NCBI GenBank assembly: GCA_002163245.1
Contig: MAAL01000082.1
Location: 1,630-65,629 of the forward strand
DNA length: 64,000 bases
Reading direction: 5' to 3'
Source: Gammaproteobacteria bacterium 42_54_T18
GTDB lineage: Bacteria; Pseudomonadota; Gammaproteobacteria; Pseudomonadales; Ketobacteraceae
A program made the position numbers and the translations under genes. Position 1 is the first letter of the stretch. Every line of letters starts with the position of its first letter. The notes beneath the pieces were generated by a model. That model saw only the letters and a program-made list of their open reading frames with translations. It had not been told where the DNA came from and did no database searches. This document shows positions 44,957 through 54,109 of the stretch, piece after piece.

Positions 44957-45601
44957 GTGACTAAAAATACGCAAGTGATTGATTTTTCAATGAGAAAGCA
45001 GCCTGTGCAGCAGCGCTCAAAAGCTTTGGTAGCAGCGTTGCTCGATGCGACAGCTCGGCTTTTGGTGACAATCGGCTACATAGCTATCACTACCAATAAA
45101 GTTGCAGAAAAGGCCGGAGTGGGCATTGGTTCCTTGTACGAGTACTTCCCTAATAAAGAGTCGTTAGTTGCCGCACTCATTGAACGTAACTCAATGGAGA
45201 TAGTTAAAGAAATTCAATTAGGTATGGAGCAGGCATTACAGAAACCCCATGAAGAAGCATTACGGTTTTGGTTGGAAAAAATGGTAGATGCTCTCGATGA
45301 ACGTCGGGATGAAGTGAGAGTGGTGATTTTTGAGGTGCCGTTTTTACGCCAAATGCCGTTGCTGGAAACGATGCCAAAAACACTGATGAATGTAGCCTTT
45401 AGCGCCCATAAAAGGGCGAATGATCGTGTTCAATTTACCTATCCTAAAGCAGCGGTTTATCACCTCACAAGCATGGTATCAGCAGCCATTATTAATATGG
45501 TTGTACACCCCCCGCAACATATCCCTCGGGAAATATTATTGGATGAGCTTGCGGAATTGATTTTACGGGCGATGGAAGGGGAAGTAAAAACTACGGGGTA
45601 G
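44957..45601 (+). CDS. TetR family transcriptional regulator (oxygenase side)
   Basis: 214 aa. Helix-turn-helix at residues about 25-65: LVAALLDATARLLVTIGYIAITTNKVAEKAGVGIGSLYEYFPNKESLVAALIE, the classical TetR_N. The C-terminal helical domain is of the usual length. GTG at 44957 is preferred because GAGGGAT stands 6 bases upstream; an ATG at 44930 would give nine extra residues but has no ribosome site and abuts the operator. Likely represses itself and the divergent oxygenase gene. Confidence 0.85.
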   Translation: MTKNTQVIDFSMRKQPVQQRSKALVAALLDATARLLVTIGYIAITTNKVAEKAGVGIGSLYEYFPNKESLVAALIERNSMEIVKEIQLGMEQALQKPHEEALRFWLEKMVDALDERRDEVRVVIFEVPFLRQMPLLETMPKTLMNVAFSAHKRANDRVQFTYPKAAVYHLTSMVSAAIINMVVHPPQHIPREILLDELAELILRAMEGEVKTTG

Positions 45602-46295
45602 ATGATGGTGGAGAAGGTATCGTAGCTTGCTCCTTATCAATATGCTGTATTAGACCAAGAAATATCTTTGCTGTTGCTTTTACTAATGCTTTTTTGTCCA
45701 TTGCGTAATTGCTTAATAACCAATAGGTTGCAGCTTGGCGCATGGCTCCCACCAGAGAGATACCAAGTATTTTCCACTCATCATCGGCAATTTTCCATGT
45801 GGGGTAGAAAAGGCCTGCCATGGATGAAAACGTATCTGCAAAGTTATTAATATATGAGTGATATAAATCGCTTACATCAAGGCTCACACCTTCCAATTCC
45901 ACCATGCAAACCTGCGCGATTCTTGGGTCTTCTAGCCCCGTGAAAAAAGTGGTTAGTCCAACATCGGCAATATGCTGTATCTCTTGGCTAGGTAATACTT
46001 CGGTTATTGCCGTGATCACACGTTCTTGAATAATATCCATTTGGCATTTATAAACGGCTATCAAGAGCAGCTCTAAGCTGCCAAAAGCTTCGTAAAAATA
46101 ACGATCAGTAAGTTTTGCCTGGCGACATAGTTGCCTAACTGTCGCCGAGCGAAATCCGCTGGTGCCAAATACTTCTAGCCCAGCTTCCAAAAACTGCTTG
46201 TAGCGCGCGGCTTTACGTTGCTCTTGAGTTAATCCGCCGTACGTTCGTCCACTTTTTGTTTCATTTTGTCTACTCATTTGTGTATTTGACAACAT
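45591..46295 (-). CDS. TetR family transcriptional regulator (monooxygenase side)
   Basis: 234 aa. TetR_N domain AARYKQFLEAGLEVFGTSGFRSATVRQLCRQAKLTDRYFYEAFGSLELLLIAVY at residues about 30-85; TDRYFYEAFG is a typical recognition helix ending. The C-terminal ligand domain is helical. Divergent from the monooxygenase operon and convergent with the other TetR gene, overlapping it by 11 bp. No ribosome site at ATG 46295; ATG 46277 is an alternative that leaves both operators upstream. Confidence 0.85.
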   Translation of the reverse strand: MLSNTQMSRQNETKSGRTYGGLTQEQRKAARYKQFLEAGLEVFGTSGFRSATVRQLCRQAKLTDRYFYEAFGSLELLLIAVYKCQMDIIQERVITAITEVLPSQEIQHIADVGLTTFFTGLEDPRIAQVCMVELEGVSLDVSDLYHSYINNFADTFSSMAGLFYPTWKIADDEWKILGISLVGAMRQAATYWLLSNYAMDKKALVKATAKIFLGLIQHIDKEQATIPSPPSSTP

Positions 46296-46341
46296 GCGTC
46301 GTCAGAAGTAAAGTGACTTTAAGTGATGACGCGCGTCATCA
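46287..46341. promoter_or_regulatory. Two operator-like palindromes between TetR and monooxygenase operon
   Basis: The strong site TGATGACGCGCGTCATCA (46324-46341) is a perfect 18-bp palindrome. A weaker relative, TGACAACATGCGTCGTCA (46287-46304), lies 37 bp upstream centre to centre and overlaps the annotated TetR start codon. The pair fits cooperative binding by the TetR protein that controls both directions. Confidence 0.75.
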
Positions 46342-46386
46342 GATGCATTGGTAATCAACTCGTAGATTTACGAAGGGGTAGAAGGT

Positions 46387-47844
46387 ATGAAAATTTATCA
46401 GGTCATCATCATTGGTAGCGGTTTTGGTGGTCAATGTGCAGCGATCAATCTGAGGAAAAATGCCATTGAGGATTTTCTGATACTGGAGCGAAGGGGGTTC
46501 ATGGGAGGAACCTGGAGTCAGAATACGTACCCAGGTGCTGCCGTTGATGTGCAGTCTCCGCTGTATTCGATATCTTCTGAGCCTTATGACTGGTCACGCA
46601 TGTTTGCAGAGCAAAATGAGCTAAAAGCCTATACCTCTCATGTTATTGATAAACATAAGCTGCGAGACAAAACAAAACTTAATGCCAGTGTAAGTAAGAT
46701 CCAGTGGAATGATGCGGATAAGTTTTGGCAAATATCTATTGCAGGGCAGGATGATTTGCAAGCACGCTTTGTTGTCAACGCATCAGGACCGTTAAGTACG
46801 CCAGTTATTCCTAATTTTAAAGGTAAGGATTCTTTTAAAGGCAAGTCTTTCCATACCAATAATTGGGATCATAGTTACGATTATCGTGGAAAGCGTGTCG
46901 CTATTATTGGTAGTGGTGCGAGCGCCGCTCAGGTGATACCTGAGATTGCTAAAGAGGTAGGGCACCTTCATGTTTTTCAGAGAACCCCTCATTGGTTGTT
47001 GCCCCGAAAAGATTATATCTTTAGCCCATGGCAACGGAAATTGTTACGTAATAAAACAATGTATAAGGCGTTGCGAAGTGTCATTTACTGGTCGTTAGAA
47101 AGTCGGGTGGTGGGATTTAAATATTCTGATTTTTTGTTGAAAACAATTGCTCAGAAAAAAGCGATAAAACACATTAAGCAACAAATAAAAGATCCTGTAT
47201 TACGTAAAAAAGTGACGCCTGATTATACGATTGGTTGTAAGCGAATCATACTATCTAACACATTGTACCCCGCTTTCTGTCGGGATAACGTATCACTTCA
47301 TAGTAAAGAGCAAGGTATTAGAGAAATTACGGAAACGGGTATTGAGACAACGGACGGGCAAGTCATTGATGTTGATCTTATTGTGTATTCCACGGGCTAT
47401 GATGCAACTGATGGTGTGATTTCTTATCCTGTAATTGGAAAAGATAAGCGTTTGTTGGGTGATTTTTGGGGTGAGTTTCCAAGGGCATACTTGGGTACCT
47501 GTGCACCTGGGTTTCCTAATTTATTTGTTGCTACCGGGCCAAATACGGGAATTGGACATACATCGGCCATTTTTATTATTGAAGCGCAAATGAATTATAT
47601 TGTTAACAGTATTAACGCCGTAAATCAGCGCGGAAGCCAAGTGATTGAGGTGAAAGAAAATGCAGAGGAACGTTATACACAACATATTCATCAGGAAATG
47701 GATAAGACGGTATGGAAATCTGGTGGTTGTCAGAGTTGGTATCAAAGTAAAAGTGGACATGTAATAGCAATGTTTCCAGGGTTTAGTTTTACCTATGAGC
47801 GTTGGACAAAAAATTTCAGATCAGATGATCATATGTTTTCTTGA
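46387..47844 (+). CDS. Flavin-containing monooxygenase, Baeyer-Villiger type
   Basis: 485 aa. Two Rossmann motifs: VIIIGSGFGGQCAAINL (FAD, residue 7) and RVAIIGSGASAAQVI (NADPH, near 170). Between them is the fingerprint FKGKSFHTNNW, which matches the FxGxxxHxxxW motif of Baeyer-Villiger monooxygenases, here with FKG. It inserts oxygen into ketones or N/S atoms using NADPH and O2. First gene of a five-gene-like operon; the following dehydrogenases and esterase suit a ketone-to-ester-to-alcohol route. Confidence 0.88.
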   Translation: MKIYQVIIIGSGFGGQCAAINLRKNAIEDFLILERRGFMGGTWSQNTYPGAAVDVQSPLYSISSEPYDWSRMFAEQNELKAYTSHVIDKHKLRDKTKLNASVSKIQWNDADKFWQISIAGQDDLQARFVVNASGPLSTPVIPNFKGKDSFKGKSFHTNNWDHSYDYRGKRVAIIGSGASAAQVIPEIAKEVGHLHVFQRTPHWLLPRKDYIFSPWQRKLLRNKTMYKALRSVIYWSLESRVVGFKYSDFLLKTIAQKKAIKHIKQQIKDPVLRKKVTPDYTIGCKRIILSNTLYPAFCRDNVSLHSKEQGIREITETGIETTDGQVIDVDLIVYSTGYDATDGVISYPVIGKDKRLLGDFWGEFPRAYLGTCAPGFPNLFVATGPNTGIGHTSAIFIIEAQMNYIVNSINAVNQRGSQVIEVKENAEERYTQHIHQEMDKTVWKSGGCQSWYQSKSGHVIAMFPGFSFTYERWTKNFRSDDHMFS

Positions 47845-47871
47845 TCTTTTTCAATATTGCGGGGAGTGATG

Positions 47872-48717
47872 ATGAAAGAACTAAAAAATAAAATTGTTGT
47901 TATTACGGGTGCCGGATCAGGTATGGGGCGAGCGTATTCCCTAGCGTTTGCAAAACGTGGTTGTCGTCTTGCTTTGTGTGATTATGATGCCAAGGGATTA
48001 AATGAAACCGTTGGTATGGCGGGTAAACTATCTGGTAGCCCTGTTTGCCATTCTGCTTTTGATGTGTCGGATAAGCGTTCTGTGGAGGGATTTGCCAATA
48101 AAGTGAAAGAGGAGCTTGGGAGTGCGCACATTGTTATCAATAATGCAGGAATAGAAGGCAGTGGCCAACCAATTTGGGCAACCGAAGAAGACAGCTTTCG
48201 TCGAGTTATGGAAGTCAATTATTACGGGGTGGTTTATGGTACGCAGGCATTTTTACCGCAACTGTTGAGTCAAAAGGAGGCGGCGGTTGTGAATGTGTCT
48301 AGTATTTTTGGCTTAATTGGTACTCCAAATCATGCCGATTATTGTGCTAGTAAATTTGCTGTTCGCGGGTTTACCGAATCATTGATGACTGAATTGAATG
48401 ATAGCTCAGTTCAGGTTCATCTTGTTCATCCTGGTGGGATTGATACTAACATTGCGCGACAAGAGCACTCTCAGTCTTTTTCACAGCATTACTTGAAAAC
48501 ATCAGCAGACGATATGGTTGAAAGAGTGATTCACGGTATCACCAAGAACCAGTCAAGAATTGTTTATGGCAATGGATCAAAAAAGACAGAGCTAGGCGCT
48601 CGGTTATTGCCTTTAACGTGGATGAAAAAATTCACATGGCATGAAATGAAAAAAGTAATTGATTTAACACATTATGATTCTCGTACGTTGAATGAAAATA
48701 CTAGGCTACGAAAATGA
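47872..48717 (+). CDS. SDR family oxidoreductase
   Basis: 281 aa. TGAGSGMGRAYSLAF cofactor loop, NNAGIEG, catalytic Ser in VNVSSIFG and YCASKFAVRG (YxxxK). The long C-terminus (about 60 aa after the core) resembles the SDR group that includes members beside alpha/beta hydrolases. Start ATG 47872 has GGAG 5 bases upstream; ATG 47869 and TTG 47857 are also in frame. Part of the monooxygenase operon, likely NAD(P)-dependent oxidation of an alcohol. Confidence 0.86.
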   Translation: MKELKNKIVVITGAGSGMGRAYSLAFAKRGCRLALCDYDAKGLNETVGMAGKLSGSPVCHSAFDVSDKRSVEGFANKVKEELGSAHIVINNAGIEGSGQPIWATEEDSFRRVMEVNYYGVVYGTQAFLPQLLSQKEAAVVNVSSIFGLIGTPNHADYCASKFAVRGFTESLMTELNDSSVQVHLVHPGGIDTNIARQEHSQSFSQHYLKTSADDMVERVIHGITKNQSRIVYGNGSKKTELGARLLPLTWMKKFTWHEMKKVIDLTHYDSRTLNENTRLRK

Positions 48718-49670
48718 AAAAAGTGATTGCATTGATAGTGATTGTGTCTTGTGTAATGTTTTTTGCTATGGACATAGAAAAATACCCAGAAATTGGCCAA
48801 CTAGCTTATGAAAATATTACGGATGTTGAGGCAAATATTTACGGATTTACTCAGTCAAAAGTAGATATTGATGAACTTTCTATAAGCCTTTATGAAAGTG
48901 AGTATGACCCGGAAAAAGAAACACTGTTGATGCTTCATGGTTACAGTGCGGATAAAGATGTTTGGCCGCGTTTTGCTCGTCATTTTGTGGATGATTATAA
49001 CGTTATTATTCCTGATATGGCGGGACATGGCGATACAGGTTTTGATCATCAATGGGGCTACCGTATTCCAGAGCAGGCTAGTCGACTAATTGAATTGCTG
49101 GATGTGATGGATGTGGGGAAAGTACATGTTGTCGGAAATTCAATGGGCGGTTTTATTGCGGCACATTTAGCAAAAGATTATCCAGATCGTATTCTGTCAT
49201 CGTTGCTTATTGACCCAGCGGGCGTACAGGCACCAGAATTAAGTGATATGGACAACATGTTATCTCAGGGGCGAAATCCATTTGAAATACATAGTCGGTC
49301 TGAATTTGATGAGTTCTATGCTATGACAATGGCTCAGCCGCCTTGGTTGCCTGATTTTGTTTTAGGGGCGGTGAATGAAAAATATCAAAGTCGACGAGAG
49401 CAATTAAAACGGATATTTAGCGATTTTCATCATCAAGATATGTTGGATGATGAACTGAATAATATTGTGTCGCCAGTGTTGTTGTTATGGGGGAAAGAAG
49501 ATCGAATTCTTCATGTGAGTAGCACCGATGTATGGGAAGCAGGAGTCGACAATATTAAAATAACGATTTTTTCAGGTGTTGGGCATATGCCTATGGTAGA
49601 AGTGCCTGTTCGAACTGCCGATTTATATAAAGCATTCCTAGATAACTTGGGTTTTGGAGATGACGCGTGA
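48714..49670 (+). CDS. Alpha/beta hydrolase, N-terminal anchored
   Basis: 318 aa. N-terminal hydrophobic segment (residues 3-18) is a signal anchor or signal peptide. Alpha/beta-hydrolase core: LMLHGYSADKDVWPRFA, oxyanion loop, nucleophile elbow VVGNSMGGFIAAHLA (GNSMG, Ser), LLLWGKEDRIL (Asp) and GVGHMPMVE (His). It fits an esterase or lactonase for the Baeyer-Villiger product. ATGA overlap with the SDR upstream. Confidence 0.87.
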   Translation: MKKVIALIVIVSCVMFFAMDIEKYPEIGQLAYENITDVEANIYGFTQSKVDIDELSISLYESEYDPEKETLLMLHGYSADKDVWPRFARHFVDDYNVIIPDMAGHGDTGFDHQWGYRIPEQASRLIELLDVMDVGKVHVVGNSMGGFIAAHLAKDYPDRILSSLLIDPAGVQAPELSDMDNMLSQGRNPFEIHSRSEFDEFYAMTMAQPPWLPDFVLGAVNEKYQSRREQLKRIFSDFHHQDMLDDELNNIVSPVLLLWGKEDRILHVSSTDVWEAGVDNIKITIFSGVGHMPMVEVPVRTADLYKAFLDNLGFGDDA

Positions 49671-50509
49671 AAAACTTTAATAGTAAAGTTGCAGCAATTA
49701 CGGGGGCAGGATCAGGTATTGGTCAGCAGCTCGCACTGAATTTAGCAAAACAAGGGTGTCATTTAGCATTGAGTGATATTAATGATGATGGTTTAGATGA
49801 GACATTGGCGTTGCTTCAAAAGTACCCTGTAAAAGTGACACGTCAAATATTAGATGTTTCAGACAAAGAGGCTGTTTTTTCTTGGGCGGATACTGTTGTA
49901 AATGATCATGGGAAAGTAAATGTTGTTTTTAATAATGCGGGGGTTGCATTGTCAGGTACCGTTGCGGCATTAAGTGTTGAGGATTACCACTGGATAATGG
50001 GGATAAACTTCTGGGGGACACTTTATGGCGTGAAGGCATTTTTGCCTCACTTAGAAGCTTCAGGTGAGGGGCATATTGTTAATATATCCAGTGTATTTGG
50101 TCTAACTGCACAACCCTTGATGAGTGGTTATAACGCAAGTAAGTATGCGGTGCGAGGGCTCAGTGAATCTTTGCGACAGGATTTGGAATTGACAAATTCT
50201 AAGGTCAGTATGACCTGTGTTCACCCTGGTGGAATAAAAACGAATATTGCAAAATCAACTCGGATGTCTGATAGTGTTAATCAGGTGTTGGGTGTAAGTA
50301 ATGATGACTCGATAAAAGATTTTGAAATGTCGTTTATTAATACCGCAGAGAGTGCAGCGAAGGTTATTTTAAAGGCAGTCAATAAAAATAAACGTCGTAT
50401 TTTGATTGGTCCTGATGCGAGAGTGTACGATTGGATTTCTCGTTTGTTTCCTGCGGGTTATCAGCGATTATTTACCGCTGTTGTACGATGGCGTAGTAAG
50501 ACTGCATAG
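49667..50509 (+). CDS. SDR family oxidoreductase, second of the operon
   Basis: 280 aa. ITGAGSGIGQQLALNLAKQG, NNAGVAL, ISSVFG, YNASKYAVRGLSESL (YxxxK) and TCVHPGGIKTNIAK. Paralogous to the SDR two genes upstream: SSVFGL, HPGGI and the C-terminal extension match. GTG start overlaps the hydrolase stop (GTGA). Possibly the pair handles successive alcohol and ketone steps; which is which cannot be read from sequence. Confidence 0.86.
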   Translation: MKNFNSKVAAITGAGSGIGQQLALNLAKQGCHLALSDINDDGLDETLALLQKYPVKVTRQILDVSDKEAVFSWADTVVNDHGKVNVVFNNAGVALSGTVAALSVEDYHWIMGINFWGTLYGVKAFLPHLEASGEGHIVNISSVFGLTAQPLMSGYNASKYAVRGLSESLRQDLELTNSKVSMTCVHPGGIKTNIAKSTRMSDSVNQVLGVSNDDSIKDFEMSFINTAESAAKVILKAVNKNKRRILIGPDARVYDWISRLFPAGYQRLFTAVVRWRSKTA

Positions 50510-50601
50510 AAATGTAGATAGTAAAAGAAAAATTCAACAGTGACCAATAAAGGCGTACTTAGAAGTAATACGACCTTTCTTGGTCACTCAGGTTGATGTT
50601 G

Positions 50602-51654
50602 TTAAACTAATCCATCGGCAATAATCTGTTCTGCATGATCATGTACCGTTTCGGCAATTGGTCGAAATTCTACGGATAATTTTTTTCTGGCTCGTTGGTT
50701 ATCAAACTCGATAGCGTGACCGACATTATTGGCGACAAAATCTCGAGTGATTCCCATAAATGGCCCTACCAGCCAGACGATTGGTTTAGGTACTTGCCAG
50801 CGAGGAACACCATATTTTGAACCGTATTTTTTTCGAATAGTGTTGGCCATTTCTAACATAGACTGAGAGCCGGCAACAAGGACGTGACGGCCCTGTGCCT
50901 TTGCGGTGGTCGCTGCATTAATATGAGCAATGGCAACATCTCGGACGTCTACAAGGGGAAAGCGAAGCTCTGGGGCGCCGGTACGTAATGTGCCATCCAT
51001 TAATTCCAGCATGGTTGATAAGCTAGTCGAATCTGACGCTTTGGCTAATGATGGACCTAATACCAATCCTGGATTAACAGTGACCATGTCCCAGCGAGAT
51101 TGAGCGGCGTGTATCTTAATGGCCTCTTGCTCTGCAAGGGTTTTGGAGTAAGAGTAGGGTTGATGATTGATGGAGGATGTTGTGTTCCAGTGTGCTTCTG
51201 TGAAAATGCCTTTTTCGGTGCTTTGCATGTCGATGTAGTCCCCGTATATGGCAACAACACTGGAGGTAAGAATGACACGCTTAACACTGTGTGTTCTGTT
51301 AGCGGATTCCAGAACATTTCTGGTGCCTTTCAGTGCTGGGTCGATCAGTTCAGCTTGTGGGTCATTTAAGCCACGAATAATGAAAGGGGAGGCGGTATGG
51401 AATACAAATTCGCAACCTTCCATACTTGCATCGAAGTCACCGTTATTAAAAAGGTCGGCATTAAATAGCGTCAACTTTCCAGGGTGTTCGTCAATGAGCG
51501 TTTGTAAATGGCTTACCTTATTTTGATTGGTTTTATCTCTAACAGTAGCGTGAACGGTGAACCCTTGTTCCAATAAATATTTAACAAGCCATGAGGCGAT
51601 GTATCCGTTAGCACCCGTTACGAGGGCAGTTATGTTCTGGTGGTTGGCGGTCAT
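50602..51654 (-). CDS. NAD-dependent epimerase/dihydroflavonol reductase-like extended SDR
   Basis: 350 aa. ALVTGANGYIASWLVKYLLEQGFTVHATVRD (TGxxGxxA, NADP-type), VFHTASPF, LTSSVVAIYG and YSYSKTLAEQEA (YxxxK), then VTVNPGLVLGP. The N-terminal pattern and TVRD match dihydroflavonol-4-reductase-like carbonyl reductases. It reduces a ketone or aldehyde with NADPH. Convergent with the monooxygenase operon. Confidence 0.85.
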   Translation of the reverse strand: MTANHQNITALVTGANGYIASWLVKYLLEQGFTVHATVRDKTNQNKVSHLQTLIDEHPGKLTLFNADLFNNGDFDASMEGCEFVFHTASPFIIRGLNDPQAELIDPALKGTRNVLESANRTHSVKRVILTSSVVAIYGDYIDMQSTEKGIFTEAHWNTTSSINHQPYSYSKTLAEQEAIKIHAAQSRWDMVTVNPGLVLGPSLAKASDSTSLSTMLELMDGTLRTGAPELRFPLVDVRDVAIAHINAATTAKAQGRHVLVAGSQSMLEMANTIRKKYGSKYGVPRWQVPKPIVWLVGPFMGITRDFVANNVGHAIEFDNQRARKKLSVEFRPIAETVHDHAEQIIADGLV

Positions 51655-51827
51655 TGGATTGTCTCCGGGGTTTGCAATATTATCAGGTTACAAAATGGGA
51701 CTATCGTACTCAATTGGTGGTGGGTGATCAATGCTGTGGCCGGTTATATTAGGCCGCCACTATCTTGTTAGGATGATAAGTGCCTGATAAAGATATCAAT
51801 GCCATGTCAACGTATGACGAGGTCAGT

Positions 51828-51881
51828 CGTTATTAGCTAGATACCTGAAGAATAAATGGTTTAGTTCCCCAGCTAATAACG
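51828..51881. repeat. Perfect 11-bp inverted repeat upstream of peroxidase-nuclease gene
   Basis: CGTTATTAGCT (51828-51838) and AGCTAATAACG (51871-51881), 32 bases apart, ending 15 bases before the ATG at 51897. It could be an operator or a stem-loop near the ribosome site. Confidence 0.7.
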
Positions 51882-51896
51882 TTTGCGAGAGTTTTT

Positions 51897-54032
51897 ATGC
51901 GTCGAATCCTCACTGTTTGGTTTGTTGTTATGTTATTTCCTAGTGCAACAATCAGTTTTGCTGAAGTACCGGTATTAGAGGTGCCACCGGAAAACCCTAT
52001 ATCTGAGGAAAAACGGTTATTAGGTAAAGTGCTGTTCTGGGATGAGCAATTGTCCAGTGACAATACCGTTGCTTGCGGTACTTGCCACATCCCCTCAGCG
52101 GGTGGTGCAGATCCACGGATAGCGGTTCACCCTGGTGCAGATTTAATGTTGTTTAGCGATGATGATGTGCTGGGTTCATTTGGTGTTGTGAAGCGAGATG
52201 AATTTAATCAGCCAGTCATTGATTCAGTATTTGGTACTGAACAGCAGGTTACTGGGCGTTCCGCCCCCGCATTCTTTATGGGCATTTTTGCTGAGAGTAA
52301 TTTTTGGGATGGTCGTGCTGGCCCGCAGTTATTTGACCCGTTAACCCCCGAAACCTTGGTAATAAGTGATCACGGATCTTTGGAAAACCAAGCGCTAGGC
52401 CCAATTTTGAGTAGTGTTGAGATGGCACATCAAGCACGAACCTGGCAGCAGGTAACGGACAAATTATTGCAAGCGACGCCACTTGCTTTGGCTTCGAATG
52501 TTCCTAGTGATGTGATGTTGGGGTTGTTTGAAAGCCCTACCTATCAACTTCTGTTTGCGGCAGCTTTTGGTGATGAAAATATAACGCCAGTACGTATTGC
52601 GATGGCGATCGCCAGTTATGAGCGCACCCTAATTCCTGATCAGTCTCCTTGGGATCTGTATGTGGCCGGTGATGCTGCTATGACCGCACAACAAATTGAA
52701 GGTTGGGAGCTATGGGAGCAAGAGACGGTTTGTGATAACTGCCATAAACCACCACTGTTTACTGATAGCCAATTTTATAATATTGGACTACGACCTGGTG
52801 AAGAAGATAGTGGGCGTCAGCAAGTTACCGGTGTTCAAGATGCGGTGGACTTTTATAATGCAGAAACAAATGATACCGGACATCATCAGTTTACGGCGGA
52901 CCAGTCGTCTATACCGACTCAAAATGGTGACGGGGTAGACTATGATACATTGTCAATGTTTGGTGCATCTGCTGAAAAGCAGGCGGTCATTGTGGATTTT
53001 ATGGCTAACGCATTAACTGACCCTAGGGTTGCCGCCGAAACGTTCCCGTTTGATCGGCCAACGTTAAAAAGTGAGCGTATACAGAATACTGATCTTAGTA
53101 GTGAACTAAAAATGCTGACTTATAACGTCTCATCAGCGGACTGGACGAGTGTTCGAGCAGATCAAGTGGCGGAAGTGATTCGTAGCATTAATGCTGATGT
53201 AGTAGGTGTTCAAGAGGCGATGAATGATCAACAAGATGATTTGGAAAGTCGGCTTGCCGATGTTTATGATTTTTACCGTTTTGGCGTGGATAATAGCGAC
53301 CCGATTTTTGTTAAAAAAGGACTGTTTACGTTGATTAAAAGTGGTGAGGTGGCTACCACGGTGGATTGTGGTAGTACGCGATATTTGAATTACTTAATCC
53401 TGGAGCTGGTGCAAAGTGAGCATTGGTTGGCATTTTATAATCAGCATTTTTGCGCAACGGTAGGCGGTAGCAATATTGAAGAAAATCAGCAGCAAGCGAT
53501 TGAATTAATAAATTTAGTTGCCGACAATCTTTTATTGTATCCGGCGTCGAATATCATTGTTGGCGATTTTAATGCGGCTGTTAGTAGTGATACCGTTCAA
53601 TTTCTAATTGAGTCCCAGTCATTACCTAATGGTGCAATCAATCCGTTGTTCCTTGATGATAGTTGGCAAACCGCATTAAACGACAGTGCCGATAAACCGG
53701 TGCCCATTGATTGGATTTTTCATACGCCTTATAACGTCATCGTTAATGCAGCCGACGTTTTTGAAAATGAATTAACTGATGTCGCCTCAGATCATTTGCC
53801 CCTTACCGCAATGGTGCAGATTTCTTACACCTATGTTGTTGCCAACGTTGATGAAAGTGTAGAAGATGGTGCTGAAGAGGGAGCTGAAGAGGGCGAGGAG
53901 GATACAAATACCAGCGAGGAAGTACCAGATTCATCTGAAGGGTCAAGTGGTGGCAGTCTTTCTTTGCTCGTGTTATTTTTATTGGCGATTTTTGTACGAA
54001 GGGGGCACAGCCTTAGGCATAAAGATTGGTAG
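51897..54032 (+). CDS. Diheme cytochrome c peroxidase fused to EEP nuclease domain, GlyGly-CTERM-like tail
   Basis: 711 aa with four parts. (1) Signal peptide (residues 1-22). (2) MauG/CcpA-like diheme peroxidase, about 30-385: RLLGKVLFWDEQLSSDNTVACGTCHIPSAGGADPR, NFWDGRAG, second heme CDNCH and FYNIGLRPGEED. (3) Endonuclease/exonuclease/phosphatase-like domain, about 395-640: LKMLTYNVSSADW, VVGVQEAMN (Glu), VGDFNA and SDHLPL. (4) Acidic linker, then SSGGSLSLLVLFLLAIFVRRG, a GlyGly-CTERM pattern (Gly-rich, membrane helix, Arg). Such tails mark rhombosortase substrates sent through type II secretion. No frameshift is seen at the domain join. This pairing is unusual to me. Confidence 0.85.
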   Translation: MRRILTVWFVVMLFPSATISFAEVPVLEVPPENPISEEKRLLGKVLFWDEQLSSDNTVACGTCHIPSAGGADPRIAVHPGADLMLFSDDDVLGSFGVVKRDEFNQPVIDSVFGTEQQVTGRSAPAFFMGIFAESNFWDGRAGPQLFDPLTPETLVISDHGSLENQALGPILSSVEMAHQARTWQQVTDKLLQATPLALASNVPSDVMLGLFESPTYQLLFAAAFGDENITPVRIAMAIASYERTLIPDQSPWDLYVAGDAAMTAQQIEGWELWEQETVCDNCHKPPLFTDSQFYNIGLRPGEEDSGRQQVTGVQDAVDFYNAETNDTGHHQFTADQSSIPTQNGDGVDYDTLSMFGASAEKQAVIVDFMANALTDPRVAAETFPFDRPTLKSERIQNTDLSSELKMLTYNVSSADWTSVRADQVAEVIRSINADVVGVQEAMNDQQDDLESRLADVYDFYRFGVDNSDPIFVKKGLFTLIKSGEVATTVDCGSTRYLNYLILELVQSEHWLAFYNQHFCATVGGSNIEENQQQAIELINLVADNLLLYPASNIIVGDFNAAVSSDTVQFLIESQSLPNGAINPLFLDDSWQTALNDSADKPVPIDWIFHTPYNVIVNAADVFENELTDVASDHLPLTAMVQISYTYVVANVDESVEDGAEEGAEEGEEDTNTSEEVPDSSEGSSGGSLSLLVLFLLAIFVRRGHSLRHKDW

Positions 54033-54109
54033 GGGGAATACCACATTGAATCTGTCCCTATATGGAGTACAATTCCCAATTTTGATGGCTTGACTGGGAT
54101 TGGTAAGTA

